Positions 1 to 8,563 are shown, numbered from the stretch's first letter. The stretch: 53,855 nt of DNA from JAYPHU01 sp038127535 (GCA_038127535.1 JAYPHU010000026.1:1-53855); one strand, 5' to 3'. Translations and numbers: made by a program. Notes: generated by a model not told the origin, from the letters alone.

Positions 1-168
1 GACAAAGCTGTCGTCGCCGAGGATACTGATCTCTGAGCGAGCCTTCTCAATCTCGGTGAAATCGCTTTCGGCAGCCGCCGGTAGGGGGCTAGCTGTCCCA
101 AGCACAATCACGGCCCATAAAACCCAAAATCTGGTTAGAGAAACCATCGCGATCATAACTGTACTCAT
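1..168 (-). CDS. N-terminal part of an exported protein of unknown function (runs off the window)
   Basis: Reading leftwards from an ATG at 168 there is an open frame of 56 codons to the window edge. In-frame ATGs at 156 and 147 are alternative starts, and none has a clear ribosome binding site. From the ATG at 147 the protein has a basic start (MVSLTRFW), a hydrophobic core and a small-residue stretch ending PLPAAAE, which looks like a Sec signal peptide cleaved after AAA. About 20 acidic and polar residues of the mature protein follow before the edge. No family can be named from so little. The gene is divergent from the thioesterase operon at 297 and probably shares its control region. Confidence 0.6.
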   Translation of the reverse strand, partial: MSTVMIAMVSLTRFWVLWAVIVLGTASPLPAAAESDFTEIEKARSEISILGDDSFV

Positions 169-222
169 ATCAGGATGCACAGCGGCTGCTAATACTCTTC
201 AACCCTTATTGTTCGCCCCCCA

Positions 223-234
223 AACACTAGTGTT
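223..234. promoter_or_regulatory. 12-bp perfect palindrome between divergent genes
   Basis: AACACTAGTGTT is its own reverse complement. It lies in the roughly 130-bp gap between the exported-protein gene (leftward) and the thioesterase/molybdoenzyme operon (rightward, start 297). An AT-rich stretch (TAAAATATT, about 252-260) follows and could be a -10 region. The position fits an operator for a dimeric regulator of the operon. That is inference: no regulator gene is next to it and I see no second copy. Confidence 0.3.
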
Positions 235-296
235 CGACACCTCTCTTCTGGTAAAATATTGTCGGATAATCAGGATTGGCATCGAGGGAGGGTTAG

Positions 297-704
297 GTGA
301 AAGACAACTTGAAACCGGGTCTGACCCACACGAACAAAATCAAGATTGATCGGGATCGCACCATCGGCTTTATGGGCGATGAGGGCCGGGTTTATTCCAC
401 CCCCAACATGGTCGAGGACATCGAATACACCTGTCATGCCTTCCTGATGGATCATCTCCACGAAGGCGAGAACACCGTGGGCACCCATGTCTCGGTGGAT
501 CATGTGGGCGCAACTGTCGAGGGTGATACGGTGGAAATCACTATCACCGTAGTAGGGGTGGATGGCCGGGCAGTCGCCATGGAAGCGACGGTGAAGGATT
601 CCCTTGAAGAAGTGGGGCGCGGCAAACACAATCGTGTTGTTGTCGATGTCGCCAAAACCTTTGAACGCCTTCAGGCAAAACGTGAAAAGGTGCTGGGCTG
701 CTAG
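297..704 (+). CDS. FlK-like hotdog thioesterase
   Basis: A 135-residue protein with the hallmarks of the fluoroacetyl-CoA thioesterase (FlK) group of hotdog hydrolases: RTIGFMGDEGRVYSTP near the start, then MVEDIE, a central GTHVSVDHVGAT segment and a late GRGKHNRVVVD segment. The Thr of STP, the Glu of VEDIE and the His of VDH fall where the FlK catalytic Thr, Glu and His would be. It starts with GTG at 297 behind a GAGGGAGG ribosome binding site. It ends 23 bp before the molybdopterin oxidoreductase, so the two are likely cotranscribed. Role inferred: hydrolysis of an acyl-CoA or aryl-CoA made or used by that enzyme. The substrate cannot be told from sequence; resistance to fluoroacetate is not implied. 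Confidence 0.8.
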   Translation: MKDNLKPGLTHTNKIKIDRDRTIGFMGDEGRVYSTPNMVEDIEYTCHAFLMDHLHEGENTVGTHVSVDHVGATVEGDTVEITITVVGVDGRAVAMEATVKDSLEEVGRGKHNRVVVDVAKTFERLQAKREKVLGC

Positions 705-727
705 CCTTTCCCTTAGGAGAGACCGAG

Positions 728-3472
728 ATGGATCAATCCACCAAGAAGACCGTCAAATCCTTCTGCTACCAGTGCGTAGCTGGGCCGGACCTGATGGAGA
801 TCGAAGTGGAGAACGGCGTTGCCACCCGGCTGGAATCCCAATACGGTATTCAGGATGTCCATCCGGGCGGCGGGCGCGTGTGTGTGAAGGCATACGGCCT
901 GATCCAGAAGACCTATAACCCGCATCGTATTAAGCAGCCCATGCGGCGCACCAATCCGAAAAAGGGCAAGAACGAGGACCCCGGCTTCGAGCCCATCTCT
1001 TGGGACGAGGCGTTTGATATTGTTGCCTGCAAGATGAAGGAGGTGTTCGAAACCGGTCTCATCGATTCTTCCGGCTACCCGAGGATCGCCGCGAGCTTCG
1101 GCGGTGGCGGAACACCTACCCAGTATATGGGCACCTTCCCCGCCCTGCTGTCTGCTATCGGCAAGGTTGATCTGGGCTTCGGCGCGGGCCAGGGAGTGAA
1201 GTGCTATCACTCCGAACACTTGTATGGAGAGCTTTGGCACCGGGCGTTTATCGTCGCGCCGGACACGCCCCGAGTGAAGTATATTCTATCCTGCGGCCAC
1301 AACGGCGACGCAGCGACCGGCGTTGCCGGCATCTGGCGGCATGCGGATGCCCGGGCGAGAGGGCTGAAACGGGTCCAGGTGGAGCCTCACCTATCGGTCA
1401 CCGGTGCGGTGGCGGCGGAGTGGTTACCGATCAAGCCGAAGACAGATGCGGCGTTCCTCTATGGCGTCATCCATCGCATCCTGATCGAGCGCAATTGGCG
1501 GGAGGTCTGCGATGTCCCGTATCTGACGAATGACACCAATTCCCCGTATCTGATCGCACCCAACGGATTTTATCTGCGCGACCCGGCGACGCAGAAGCCG
1601 ATGATCCTGGACCTCGCCGACAACACGGCAAAACCCTATGACGCGGAGATTGCCGAGCCGGCCATGCAAGGGACGCACTCACTCTCCGGTCTGGAGATCG
1701 GCGCTGACGGTCAGGAATGGATCCATGAAAATGTCGAGGTGCGGCCATCCTTCCAGATTCTGATGGATCACATGGCGGAATACACGCCGGACTGGGCGGC
1801 TGCCGAATGTGATGTGCCGGCGGAACGCATCCGGGAAATCGGCGACGAGTTCCTGTCCCATGCCGGCATCGGCGAAACCATCGAAATCGATGGAGAGACC
1901 CTGCCTCACCGGCCCGTCGCTGTACTTCTCGGCAAGACCGTGAACAACGGCTGGGGCGGGTATAATTGCTGCTGGGCCCGGACCATGCTTCTGTGTCTGG
2001 TCGGCGCGCTGGAAGTGCCGGGTGGCATGATCGGCACCAACGTGAAGCTGAACCGGCCGGCCAATGACCGGTTTACCTCTGCCGTTAAAGGCCTGGACGG
2101 GTTCATGGAATTCCCGTTCAACCCGACCAGCAAAGAGGAATGGTCCCAGAACCCGCATATCCGCAATGCCTATCAAACACTGGTGCCGCTGGTAGCCAAC
2201 TCCGCCTGGTCGCCGGCTCTGGGCCCAGCGCACCTGCCCTGGCTGTTCCAAAAGAACCCGCCGAAGAACTGGCCGACGCCGACCAAGCCCGAAATCTGGT
2301 TCTGCTATCGCACTAATCCGGCGATCTCGTCCTGGAACGCGCCGGAAGTCGCCGAACGGGTCGCCGAGTTCCCGTTCATCGTCTCATTCGCCTACACACC
2401 GGACGAGACCAACCATTTCGCCGATATCCTGCTGCCGGAAAACACAGACCTGGAGAGCCTGCAGCTCATTCAATTGGGCGGCACGAAGTTCGTCGAACAA
2501 CTTTGGACCCAACAGGGCTGGACCATCCGCCAGCCGGCGGTCGAAAGCCCGGTCGACAGCATGGACATGACCGACATCGCCACCGAGCTGGCGAAGCGGT
2601 CGGGCATTCTGGATAAGTACAACAACGCGATCAACCGGGGCGCCCACGGCGCGCGGCTGGTTACCGACGACTATGACTATGGCTTGGAATTGGAGCAGGC
2701 CTACGGGGTCGAGGAAATTTGGGACAAGACTGCCAAGGCGGCCAGCCATGAACTTACCGATGGTGAAGAGGTCAACGGCATCGACTGGTTCAAGGAGAAG
2801 GGCTACATGCTGCGCCCCTTCCCGCAGTTGGAATGGTTCCTTTATCCGCACATCAAGAAGAACGGCATGCGGTTCGAGCTGCCCTATCAGGAACGCATCC
2901 TGCGCCATGGCACCCAGCTAGCGCACCGGCTGCACGAAATCGGCGTGGAATGGTGGGACACCCAGTTGGAAGAGTACGAACCCCTGCCAAAGTATCACCG
3001 GTTCCCGGATATTTGGACCGAACATGTGCAGGAATCCGGCTACAACCCGGACGACTATCCGTTCTGGGCGTTGACCAGCCGGTCCATGCAGTATTCCTGG
3101 GGGCTCAATGTGGGTATCCCGCTGATCAACGAGGTAGCGCAGAACGTCACCGGCCATAAGGGCGTGATCATGAACCGCACCCGCGGCCGGGAACTGGGCC
3201 TGGAGGAAGGTGATCCGGTCACCATCGAGAGCGTTTCCGGCATCACCAAGGGCTACGCAGTGCTGCGGGAAGGCATCCGCCCGGACACGGTGGTGATGAT
3301 CGGCCAGTTCGATCACTGGAAAACGCCCTACGCCAAGGACCTCCGCCTGCCGAGCCTGAATTCGCTAACATCTTTGTCACTGAAACTGACGGATTCTACC
3401 GGCAGCGGCTCCGACGTGGCGCGGGTCAAAATCACTCGCGGCGACGGGCCGAAGCGCCCGCAGACGGCCTGA
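728..3472 (+). CDS. Molybdopterin oxidoreductase, DMSO reductase superfamily (catalytic subunit)
   Basis: A 914-residue Mo/W-bisMGD catalytic subunit. The N-terminal Fe-S region reads CYQCVAGPD (C13, C16) with a later RVCVKAYG cysteine (C52); the usual third cysteine is a proline followed by Asp21. The rest follows the superfamily: NPHRIKQPMRR, FEPISWDEAF, a possible metal-ligand Cys159 in VKCYHSEH, then WFCYRTNPA and the C-terminal dinucleotide-binding barrel (WALTSRSMQYSWG, MNRTRGRELGLEEGD). There is no twin-arginine signal, so it is either cytoplasmic or carried by its partner. Ribosome binding site AGGAGA lies before the ATG. The gene is 3 bp from the Fe-S/anchor gene, giving an alpha plus fused beta-gamma complex. 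Size, partner types and the neighbouring thioesterase resemble phenylacetyl-CoA:acceptor oxidoreductase (PadBCD); the substrate is inferred. Confidence 0.85.
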   Translation: MDQSTKKTVKSFCYQCVAGPDLMEIEVENGVATRLESQYGIQDVHPGGGRVCVKAYGLIQKTYNPHRIKQPMRRTNPKKGKNEDPGFEPISWDEAFDIVACKMKEVFETGLIDSSGYPRIAASFGGGGTPTQYMGTFPALLSAIGKVDLGFGAGQGVKCYHSEHLYGELWHRAFIVAPDTPRVKYILSCGHNGDAATGVAGIWRHADARARGLKRVQVEPHLSVTGAVAAEWLPIKPKTDAAFLYGVIHRILIERNWREVCDVPYLTNDTNSPYLIAPNGFYLRDPATQKPMILDLADNTAKPYDAEIAEPAMQGTHSLSGLEIGADGQEWIHENVEVRPSFQILMDHMAEYTPDWAAAECDVPAERIREIGDEFLSHAGIGETIEIDGETLPHRPVAVLLGKTVNNGWGGYNCCWARTMLLCLVGALEVPGGMIGTNVKLNRPANDRFTSAVKGLDGFMEFPFNPTSKEEWSQNPHIRNAYQTLVPLVANSAWSPALGPAHLPWLFQKNPPKNWPTPTKPEIWFCYRTNPAISSWNAPEVAERVAEFPFIVSFAYTPDETNHFADILLPENTDLESLQLIQLGGTKFVEQLWTQQGWTIRQPAVESPVDSMDMTDIATELAKRSGILDKYNNAINRGAHGARLVTDDYDYGLELEQAYGVEEIWDKTAKAASHELTDGEEVNGIDWFKEKGYMLRPFPQLEWFLYPHIKKNGMRFELPYQERILRHGTQLAHRLHEIGVEWWDTQLEEYEPLPKYHRFPDIWTEHVQESGYNPDDYPFWALTSRSMQYSWGLNVGIPLINEVAQNVTGHKGVIMNRTRGRELGLEEGDPVTIESVSGITKGYAVLREGIRPDTVVMIGQFDHWKTPYAKDLRLPSLNSLTSLSLKLTDSTGSGSDVARVKITRGDGPKRPQTA

Positions 3473-3475
3473 GCC

Positions 3476-5089
3476 ATGAACGAGATTTCTCCCAACACGC
3501 CTCGCTGGGGCATGACCGTCGACGTGAACCGCTGCGTCGGCTGCCAGACCTGCACGGTCGCCTGCAAGCACGCTAACGATACCGTGCCCGGCGTTCAATG
3601 GCGGCGCGTCCTGGATGTGGAGACCGGCGCCTTCCCGAATGTAGAGCGGCTGTTCATCGTAGTCGGCTGTCAGCATTGTGCGGAGCCGCCTTGCGTACCG
3701 GTCTGCCCGTCCGGTGCGACCAAGCAACGGGGCGACGGCCTGGTCACCATGGATTACGATCTCTGTATCGGCTGCGCGTCCTGCGCCGTGGCGTGTCCGT
3801 ATCAGGCGCGCACCATCGTTCATGACAAGAAGTTCTATTTCGGCGAGGAAACCCTGCAGGAAAAAACCGTTGCCCATGACGACCGGCTGGGCGTGGCGCA
3901 GAAATGCACGTTCTGCATCACCCGCGTCGATGACGGTGTGGAGAATGGCCTCAAGCCCGGCGTGGATCAATCCGCGACCCCGGCCTGCGCGGCAGCCTGC
4001 ATCGCCTCGGCCATTACCTTCGGGGATTTTAATGACCCGGACAGCACGGTCTCCCAACAGGTGGCGAACCGGTCTTCTTTTCAGATGCATGCGGAGCTCG
4101 GCACCGATCCGCAGATCAAGTATCTCTATGAAACGCCTGCCGTGCCCGGACGCGATCCAGTCGAAGCCGATGTGGATGCGGAACGGCTGAGCGATCCGGA
4201 AAACCCGCTGACCGGACAGGCGCAGACCTTCTGGGACATGCGCGCCGCCATGAACTTCATCATGGGCGGTATCGGCGCCGGGCTCATTGTCCTGACCTAC
4301 TCTCTGCATCTGACGGCGGGCTTGTCCGAAGCGGCCATGCTGAATATCTTCGCCGGCGCGGGCGCGATCATCGCCGTCGGCCTATTCTTCGTGTGGCTGA
4401 AGATCGGCCGAAAGTCCCGTGCGCTTTATGTGATCCTGCGGCCGCAGGCATCCTGGATGTCGCGGGAGGTTTACGCCGTCGGCGCGCTCTATCTACTCGG
4501 CCTGATCGATTTTCTGCAGCCCCACGCCGCGCTGCATGCGTTGGTCGCCGTGTCTGCCCTGGTGTTCCTCTATTGCCAGGCGCGCATCCTGCACGCCGCT
4601 AAGGGCATTCCCTCCTGGCGAGCGGCGCTGATGCCCTGGATGCTGGTGGTGTCCGGCCTGGTCGAAGGCGCCGGACTGCTGGCGCTGATCCTGGCGATCT
4701 ATCCGCAGCCCCTATCTGCCGGCTCGATATTGCCGCTGGCCGGATTGGCGCTGATCGTGGTCAACGTGCTTCTGTGGCGGGCCTATGTCACCAAGGCCGC
4801 CGCGAACGGCATCGGCCCCCTGTCGCAAGTGATCCTCGACAAAGCCACGCCGGTGATTTTGCTGGTGGGCAACCTGCTGCCAGCGATCCTGTTCCTTGCG
4901 GTCATGACCTGGTCGCCCGGCGGCCCGGCCTGGCTTCTCGGTATCGGCGGCGGATTTGCCGTCGTGGGCGGAGCGTTCTGGAAAGCCATCGTGATCACCC
5001 GGGCGTGCCATCAACAGGGATTTGCCCTGGCCCGCTATCCGCAACGGGGCTCCGGCACCTTCGCCGCACCGAGATTGGGGACCAAGTAG
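3476..5089 (+). CDS. Fused four-cluster ferredoxin and DmsC/NrfD-type membrane anchor
   Basis: A 537-residue two-part protein. Residues 1 to about 190 are a DmsB/NrfC-like ferredoxin with all 16 cysteines for four [4Fe-4S] clusters: C20/23/26/30, C65/68/73/77, C97/100/103/107 and C144/147/171/175. From about 250 to 525 there are eight or so membrane segments of the DmsC anchor type, including a SWMSREVY motif like the SxLSRE motif of DmsC. These are normally two separate subunits. It would pass electrons between the molybdoenzyme encoded 3 bp upstream and the quinone pool. The stop codon TAG abuts the selB stop with no base between them. Confidence 0.88.
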   Translation: MNEISPNTPRWGMTVDVNRCVGCQTCTVACKHANDTVPGVQWRRVLDVETGAFPNVERLFIVVGCQHCAEPPCVPVCPSGATKQRGDGLVTMDYDLCIGCASCAVACPYQARTIVHDKKFYFGEETLQEKTVAHDDRLGVAQKCTFCITRVDDGVENGLKPGVDQSATPACAAACIASAITFGDFNDPDSTVSQQVANRSSFQMHAELGTDPQIKYLYETPAVPGRDPVEADVDAERLSDPENPLTGQAQTFWDMRAAMNFIMGGIGAGLIVLTYSLHLTAGLSEAAMLNIFAGAGAIIAVGLFFVWLKIGRKSRALYVILRPQASWMSREVYAVGALYLLGLIDFLQPHAALHALVAVSALVFLYCQARILHAAKGIPSWRAALMPWMLVVSGLVEGAGLLALILAIYPQPLSAGSILPLAGLALIVVNVLLWRAYVTKAAANGIGPLSQVILDKATPVILLVGNLLPAILFLAVMTWSPGGPAWLLGIGGGFAVVGGAFWKAIVITRACHQQGFALARYPQRGSGTFAAPRLGTK

Positions 5090-7015
5090 CTACTTCTCCC
5101 CGAACACCTCGGCGACGGTCTTCATCACCTTGCGGGTGTCGCCCCGGCGGAAGGTAAGCCCGGATTTATCGAAGAACTCGAGCACCTCGATGGCGAGGTT
5201 GCGGCCCGTATCGGTTTGATCGCGGAACTCGGCCGCGCCGAAACCGTCGCCGTTCGCGCCCTGGCCCAGCTTTTCCACCACCGCCGCCAGTTCTAGGACG
5301 GCCTCGGGCAGGAAGAACCGGTTCTTGGCCACCTGCTTGACCATGCCCAGCTTGGCGATGCGCACCAGGTACTTCTCCAAATTCTTGTGATCCACGTTGA
5401 GCTGATCCGCCAGTTCACGGACCACCGGGGGCCGGGTGAATTCCTCTTCCAGGATCGGCTTCACCTTGTTCCAAAGCTGGGTGTCCTTCTTGGACATGGT
5501 TGGCACGAACCCCGGCAGGCAATAGCCGGCGCCGAGATTGCTGATCTTCTTATCCTCGACCAATCGATCCAAGACACTCTGAAACACCGGCACCGGAATA
5601 CGGGTGGTGCAGGCCGAGCGTAAACCGTGGGTATTGAGCCCGGCCTTGTCCGGGTTTTTCTCGTGCCAGACCTTGAGATTGGCCAGCGTCTCCTCAGTCA
5701 ACGCCCGCCAATGATCGGGGGAGAAGGCGGTGGGCGCGGCCTCGGTCCCGCCGACGAACATCTCCACGATCTCGAAAATTGTTTCCTGATCTTCCGCCAT
5801 CAGGTTCCAGGCGGTGGTGAAGGCCTTCAGATCAATGCCCGCCGAATTGTTGGCGAGAAGCGCCGCCAGGGCCTCGTCCGCGTCCCGCTGATCCATATCG
5901 GCAAGGAAGGCCAGCCGTTCCGGCTTGGCGCGATTGCGAGCCGGGGAAAACGGATCGATCACTCGTCCGCCGGCTAACGTCCGCTGGGCCGATTGATCCC
6001 GAAGGATAAACCCATCGCCCTTCAACGCGCCGATCTGCCGGTCGAGAACAATCTGCACCAGTCCGCTCTCGCCCGGCGCGAGAGACTTTCCACCCAGGAT
6101 GGCCACCCGGCCCAGAACTTCCACCGCGCCAAGATGCACATGCACCGGCGTCCAGTGGCGGAGCGGCTTGGCCTCGCCCGGCAGAACCCTGATGCGGGCG
6201 TCAAACCGGGCCACGGGCTTATGAATTTCCGGGCTCAACAACCAGCCGCCGCGATGAACCTCGCTCCGTCGCAAATCGGGCCCTGTGAGGTTGACCGCGC
6301 AGCGCTGGCCGACTACGCCGGTCTCGGACTCCTGGTTCTGTGCATGAATGCCCCTAACCCGCGCTTCCCAGCCTTCCGGCGAGATCACCAGATGGTCGCC
6401 GACGGAAACTTTGCCGGAGAAGACAGCGCCGGTCACAACAAGGCCCGCCCCCTGCACCGTGAAGCAGCGGTCGATGGCGAGGCGAAAATGCCCCTCCCCC
6501 TGTTTTTCGCCCACGATGTCGGTCATCGCCTCAAGATGTTCCTTAATATCGTCCACCCCATCGCCGGTGATGGCGGAGACCGGCATAATATCCGCGCCTA
6601 CAAGGCACGTGCCGTCGAGCAGGAGTTCGATTTCCGCTTTGGCATGGTCGATGCGGGCGGCGTCCACCCGGTCGATTTTGGTCAAGGCGACGATCCCGTC
6701 GGTCACCCCCAGCAGGTCGAGGATGGCTAGATGTTCCTCGGTCTGGGGCATGGGCCCGTCGTCGGCGGCGACGATCAGCATGGCATAGTCGATGCCGGTG
6801 ACGCCTGCCAGCATGTTGCGGATGAACTTCTCGTGGCCAGGCACATCGACGAAGCCCAGCACGTGCCCGCTCGCCAATGGATGGTAGGCAAAGCCCAGAT
6901 CGATGGACATGCCCCGCTTTTTCTCTTCCGGCAGCCGGTCCGTATCAATGCCGGTGAGCGCGCGGACCAGCGCCGTCTTGCCGTGATCGATATGACCGGC
7001 CGTGGCAATGATCAT
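5090..7015 (-). CDS. selB: Selenocysteine-specific translation elongation factor SelB
   Basis: A 641-residue GTPase that delivers selenocysteinyl-tRNA to UGA codons marked by a SECIS hairpin. The G domain begins GHIDHGKT (residues 7-14), with DVPGH and TKID motifs in the expected places and the SelB-typical MIIATAGHIDHGKTALVRAL start. EF-Tu-like beta domains follow. The last roughly 250 residues contain winged-helix domains (RPPVVRELADQLNVDHKNLEKYL near the end) that bind SECIS RNA. Length is normal (E. coli SelB is about 614). It overlaps selA by 4 bp (ATGA), so the order is selA-selB. No selC or recoded UGA gene was recognised in the window. Confidence 0.95.
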   Translation of the reverse strand: MIIATAGHIDHGKTALVRALTGIDTDRLPEEKKRGMSIDLGFAYHPLASGHVLGFVDVPGHEKFIRNMLAGVTGIDYAMLIVAADDGPMPQTEEHLAILDLLGVTDGIVALTKIDRVDAARIDHAKAEIELLLDGTCLVGADIMPVSAITGDGVDDIKEHLEAMTDIVGEKQGEGHFRLAIDRCFTVQGAGLVVTGAVFSGKVSVGDHLVISPEGWEARVRGIHAQNQESETGVVGQRCAVNLTGPDLRRSEVHRGGWLLSPEIHKPVARFDARIRVLPGEAKPLRHWTPVHVHLGAVEVLGRVAILGGKSLAPGESGLVQIVLDRQIGALKGDGFILRDQSAQRTLAGGRVIDPFSPARNRAKPERLAFLADMDQRDADEALAALLANNSAGIDLKAFTTAWNLMAEDQETIFEIVEMFVGGTEAAPTAFSPDHWRALTEETLANLKVWHEKNPDKAGLNTHGLRSACTTRIPVPVFQSVLDRLVEDKKISNLGAGYCLPGFVPTMSKKDTQLWNKVKPILEEEFTRPPVVRELADQLNVDHKNLEKYLVRIAKLGMVKQVAKNRFFLPEAVLELAAVVEKLGQGANGDGFGAAEFRDQTDTGRNLAIEVLEFFDKSGLTFRRGDTRKVMKTVAEVFGEK

Positions 7016-8430
7016 GATTTAAGGCCCAAGCCGGATAGTTGACCGAGTAAGGTGTCTTCGTCTCCCAAACACCGTAGGTCCAGCAGGAAGGCATCATCCT
7101 GGGTCCGGCCGATGACCGGGATGGGCAACCCGCGGAACGCAGAGGCGAGTTTCTTAAGCGCACTGCCACGACTTCCCGTCAACGGCTCGATAGCCAGCGC
7201 CACACTAGGCAGGCGCTCCACCGGCAGCGAGCCGCTGCCGATCTGGCTCTGCACCTCGACCATGCGGACTACGTAGTTTTCGCCAAGCGCGTCGGCGACG
7301 GGTGCTTTCACCCGGTCAGCCACGGCGCAGATATCGGCCTCGGACCGGGCCAGCAGGCGGATAGTCGGCACGCGCTGGGCCAATCTATCCGGATCGCGAT
7401 AAAGCTGCAGCACGGCGGTCAGCGCCGCGATGGTAACCTTGTCGAGGCGCAACGCCCGCTTCATGGGGTTCATCTTGATCTTTTGGACCAGTTCCTTCGT
7501 GCCGACGATAAGTCCCGCTTGCGGCCCGCCCAGCAACTTGTCGCCGGAAAACGTCACCACGTCCACGCCGTTGGCCAAGGTTTCCTGCGCCGTCGGTTCA
7601 TGGGGCAAGCCATAGCGGCTGAGGTCCACCAGCGTGCCGCTGCCCAAATCCTCAATCAGGGGCAGATCATGTTCGCGGGCCAGCGCCGAAAGCTCCTTGC
7701 CGGTCACCTCTTTGGTGAAGCCCTGAACCGTGTAGTTGCTGGTGTGCACTTTCATCAGCGCCGCCGTCCGGGGGCTGATGGCTTCGGCATAGTCTTTCAG
7801 ATGGGTGCGGTTGGTGGTGCCGATCTCGACCAGCTTGGCCCCGGCCCGCTTAATAATATCCGGGATGCGAAACGCGCCGCCGATCTCGATCAACTCACCG
7901 CGGGACACCGGCACTTCTTTGCGGTTGGCCAGGGTATTGAGGACCAGAAGCACGGCGGCGGCATTGTTGTTGACAACGGTCGCGGCCTCCGCGCCGGTGA
8001 TCTCCGCCAGCAGGTCATCGATATGGGTGTCCCGGTCGCCCCGCTTGCCGCTCGCCAAATCGTATTCAAGGTTCGACGCGCCGCCGGCGACCACGCACAT
8101 GGCGTCGATCGCTTCCTGCGGCAAGGGCGCGCGGCCGAGATTGGTGTGCAAAACCGTGCCCGTGAGATTGATCACGGGCCGCAACGAGGGTGCGCTAATT
8201 TGCGTTAACCGGTCATTGAGCCGGCCGATAACGGCGGCTTCTTCAGTCAGCGGCAGCGCCGCCTTGCCATTATCCGCCAGCGCGCGCCGGGTCTCGTCGA
8301 TCACTTGACGCAGCGCCTCGGTGCACATCTGATGACCGTATTCATCAAGGAGCGGCTGAGCGGCGTCCAAGCGCAATAGCTTGTCGACGGACGGAATTGA
8401 AGACTGGAGAGATTGGGGATTTTTGGCCAT
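7012..8430 (-). CDS. selA: L-seryl-tRNA(Sec) selenium transferase SelA
   Basis: A 472-residue PLP enzyme converting seryl-tRNA(Sec) to selenocysteinyl-tRNA(Sec) with selenophosphate. Family marks: INLTGTVLHTNLGRAPLP, SNLEYDL.SGKRGDRD, TVVNNNAAAVLL and the PLP lysine in TFSGDKLLGGPQAG (Lys298). The ATG at 8430 (MAKNPQSLQSS) is preferred over an in-frame TTG 15 codons upstream, because SelA proteins begin with such a segment and the upstream residues look like intergenic sequence. The stop overlaps the selB start by 4 bp. Confidence 0.95.
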   Translation of the reverse strand: MAKNPQSLQSSIPSVDKLLRLDAAQPLLDEYGHQMCTEALRQVIDETRRALADNGKAALPLTEEAAVIGRLNDRLTQISAPSLRPVINLTGTVLHTNLGRAPLPQEAIDAMCVVAGGASNLEYDLASGKRGDRDTHIDDLLAEITGAEAATVVNNNAAAVLLVLNTLANRKEVPVSRGELIEIGGAFRIPDIIKRAGAKLVEIGTTNRTHLKDYAEAISPRTAALMKVHTSNYTVQGFTKEVTGKELSALAREHDLPLIEDLGSGTLVDLSRYGLPHEPTAQETLANGVDVVTFSGDKLLGGPQAGLIVGTKELVQKIKMNPMKRALRLDKVTIAALTAVLQLYRDPDRLAQRVPTIRLLARSEADICAVADRVKAPVADALGENYVVRMVEVQSQIGSGSLPVERLPSVALAIEPLTGSRGSALKKLASAFRGLPIPVIGRTQDDAFLLDLRCLGDEDTLLGQLSGLGLKS

Positions 8431-8563
8431 GGCTGTCAGCTCATCACGGAGTTGATCAAAACGGCCGCGCTTCAACCTGCGCCCGCGCCAGAACGCTAGC
8501 CCCCTGCCGGAGTCCCGTCAAGTCGGCTCAGGAGTGCCTAAGGTTACAATGTGGTGGGTGGTG

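Noticed and set aside
56..349. 97-codon plus-strand open frame at the left edge
   Set aside because: It is antisense to a clear signal-peptide gene and runs through the intergenic palindrome into the thioesterase start; no coding features.
3377..4309. 310-codon antisense open frame over the ferredoxin gene
   Set aside because: High-GC shadow of a gene with strong cysteine motifs; composition (many His, Arg, Gly) is typical of antisense frames. The same applies to 1679-2251, 5993-6730, 10285-11421, 13846-14682, 23161-24357 and others.
5090..5380. A terminator between the molybdoenzyme operon and selB
   Set aside because: The stops abut and no GC-rich hairpin with a T-run lies on either side.
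8431..8563. selC (tRNA-Sec) in the gap upstream of selA
   Set aside because: No 90-100-base cloverleaf with a TCA anticodon and long variable arm could be drawn on either strand by eye.
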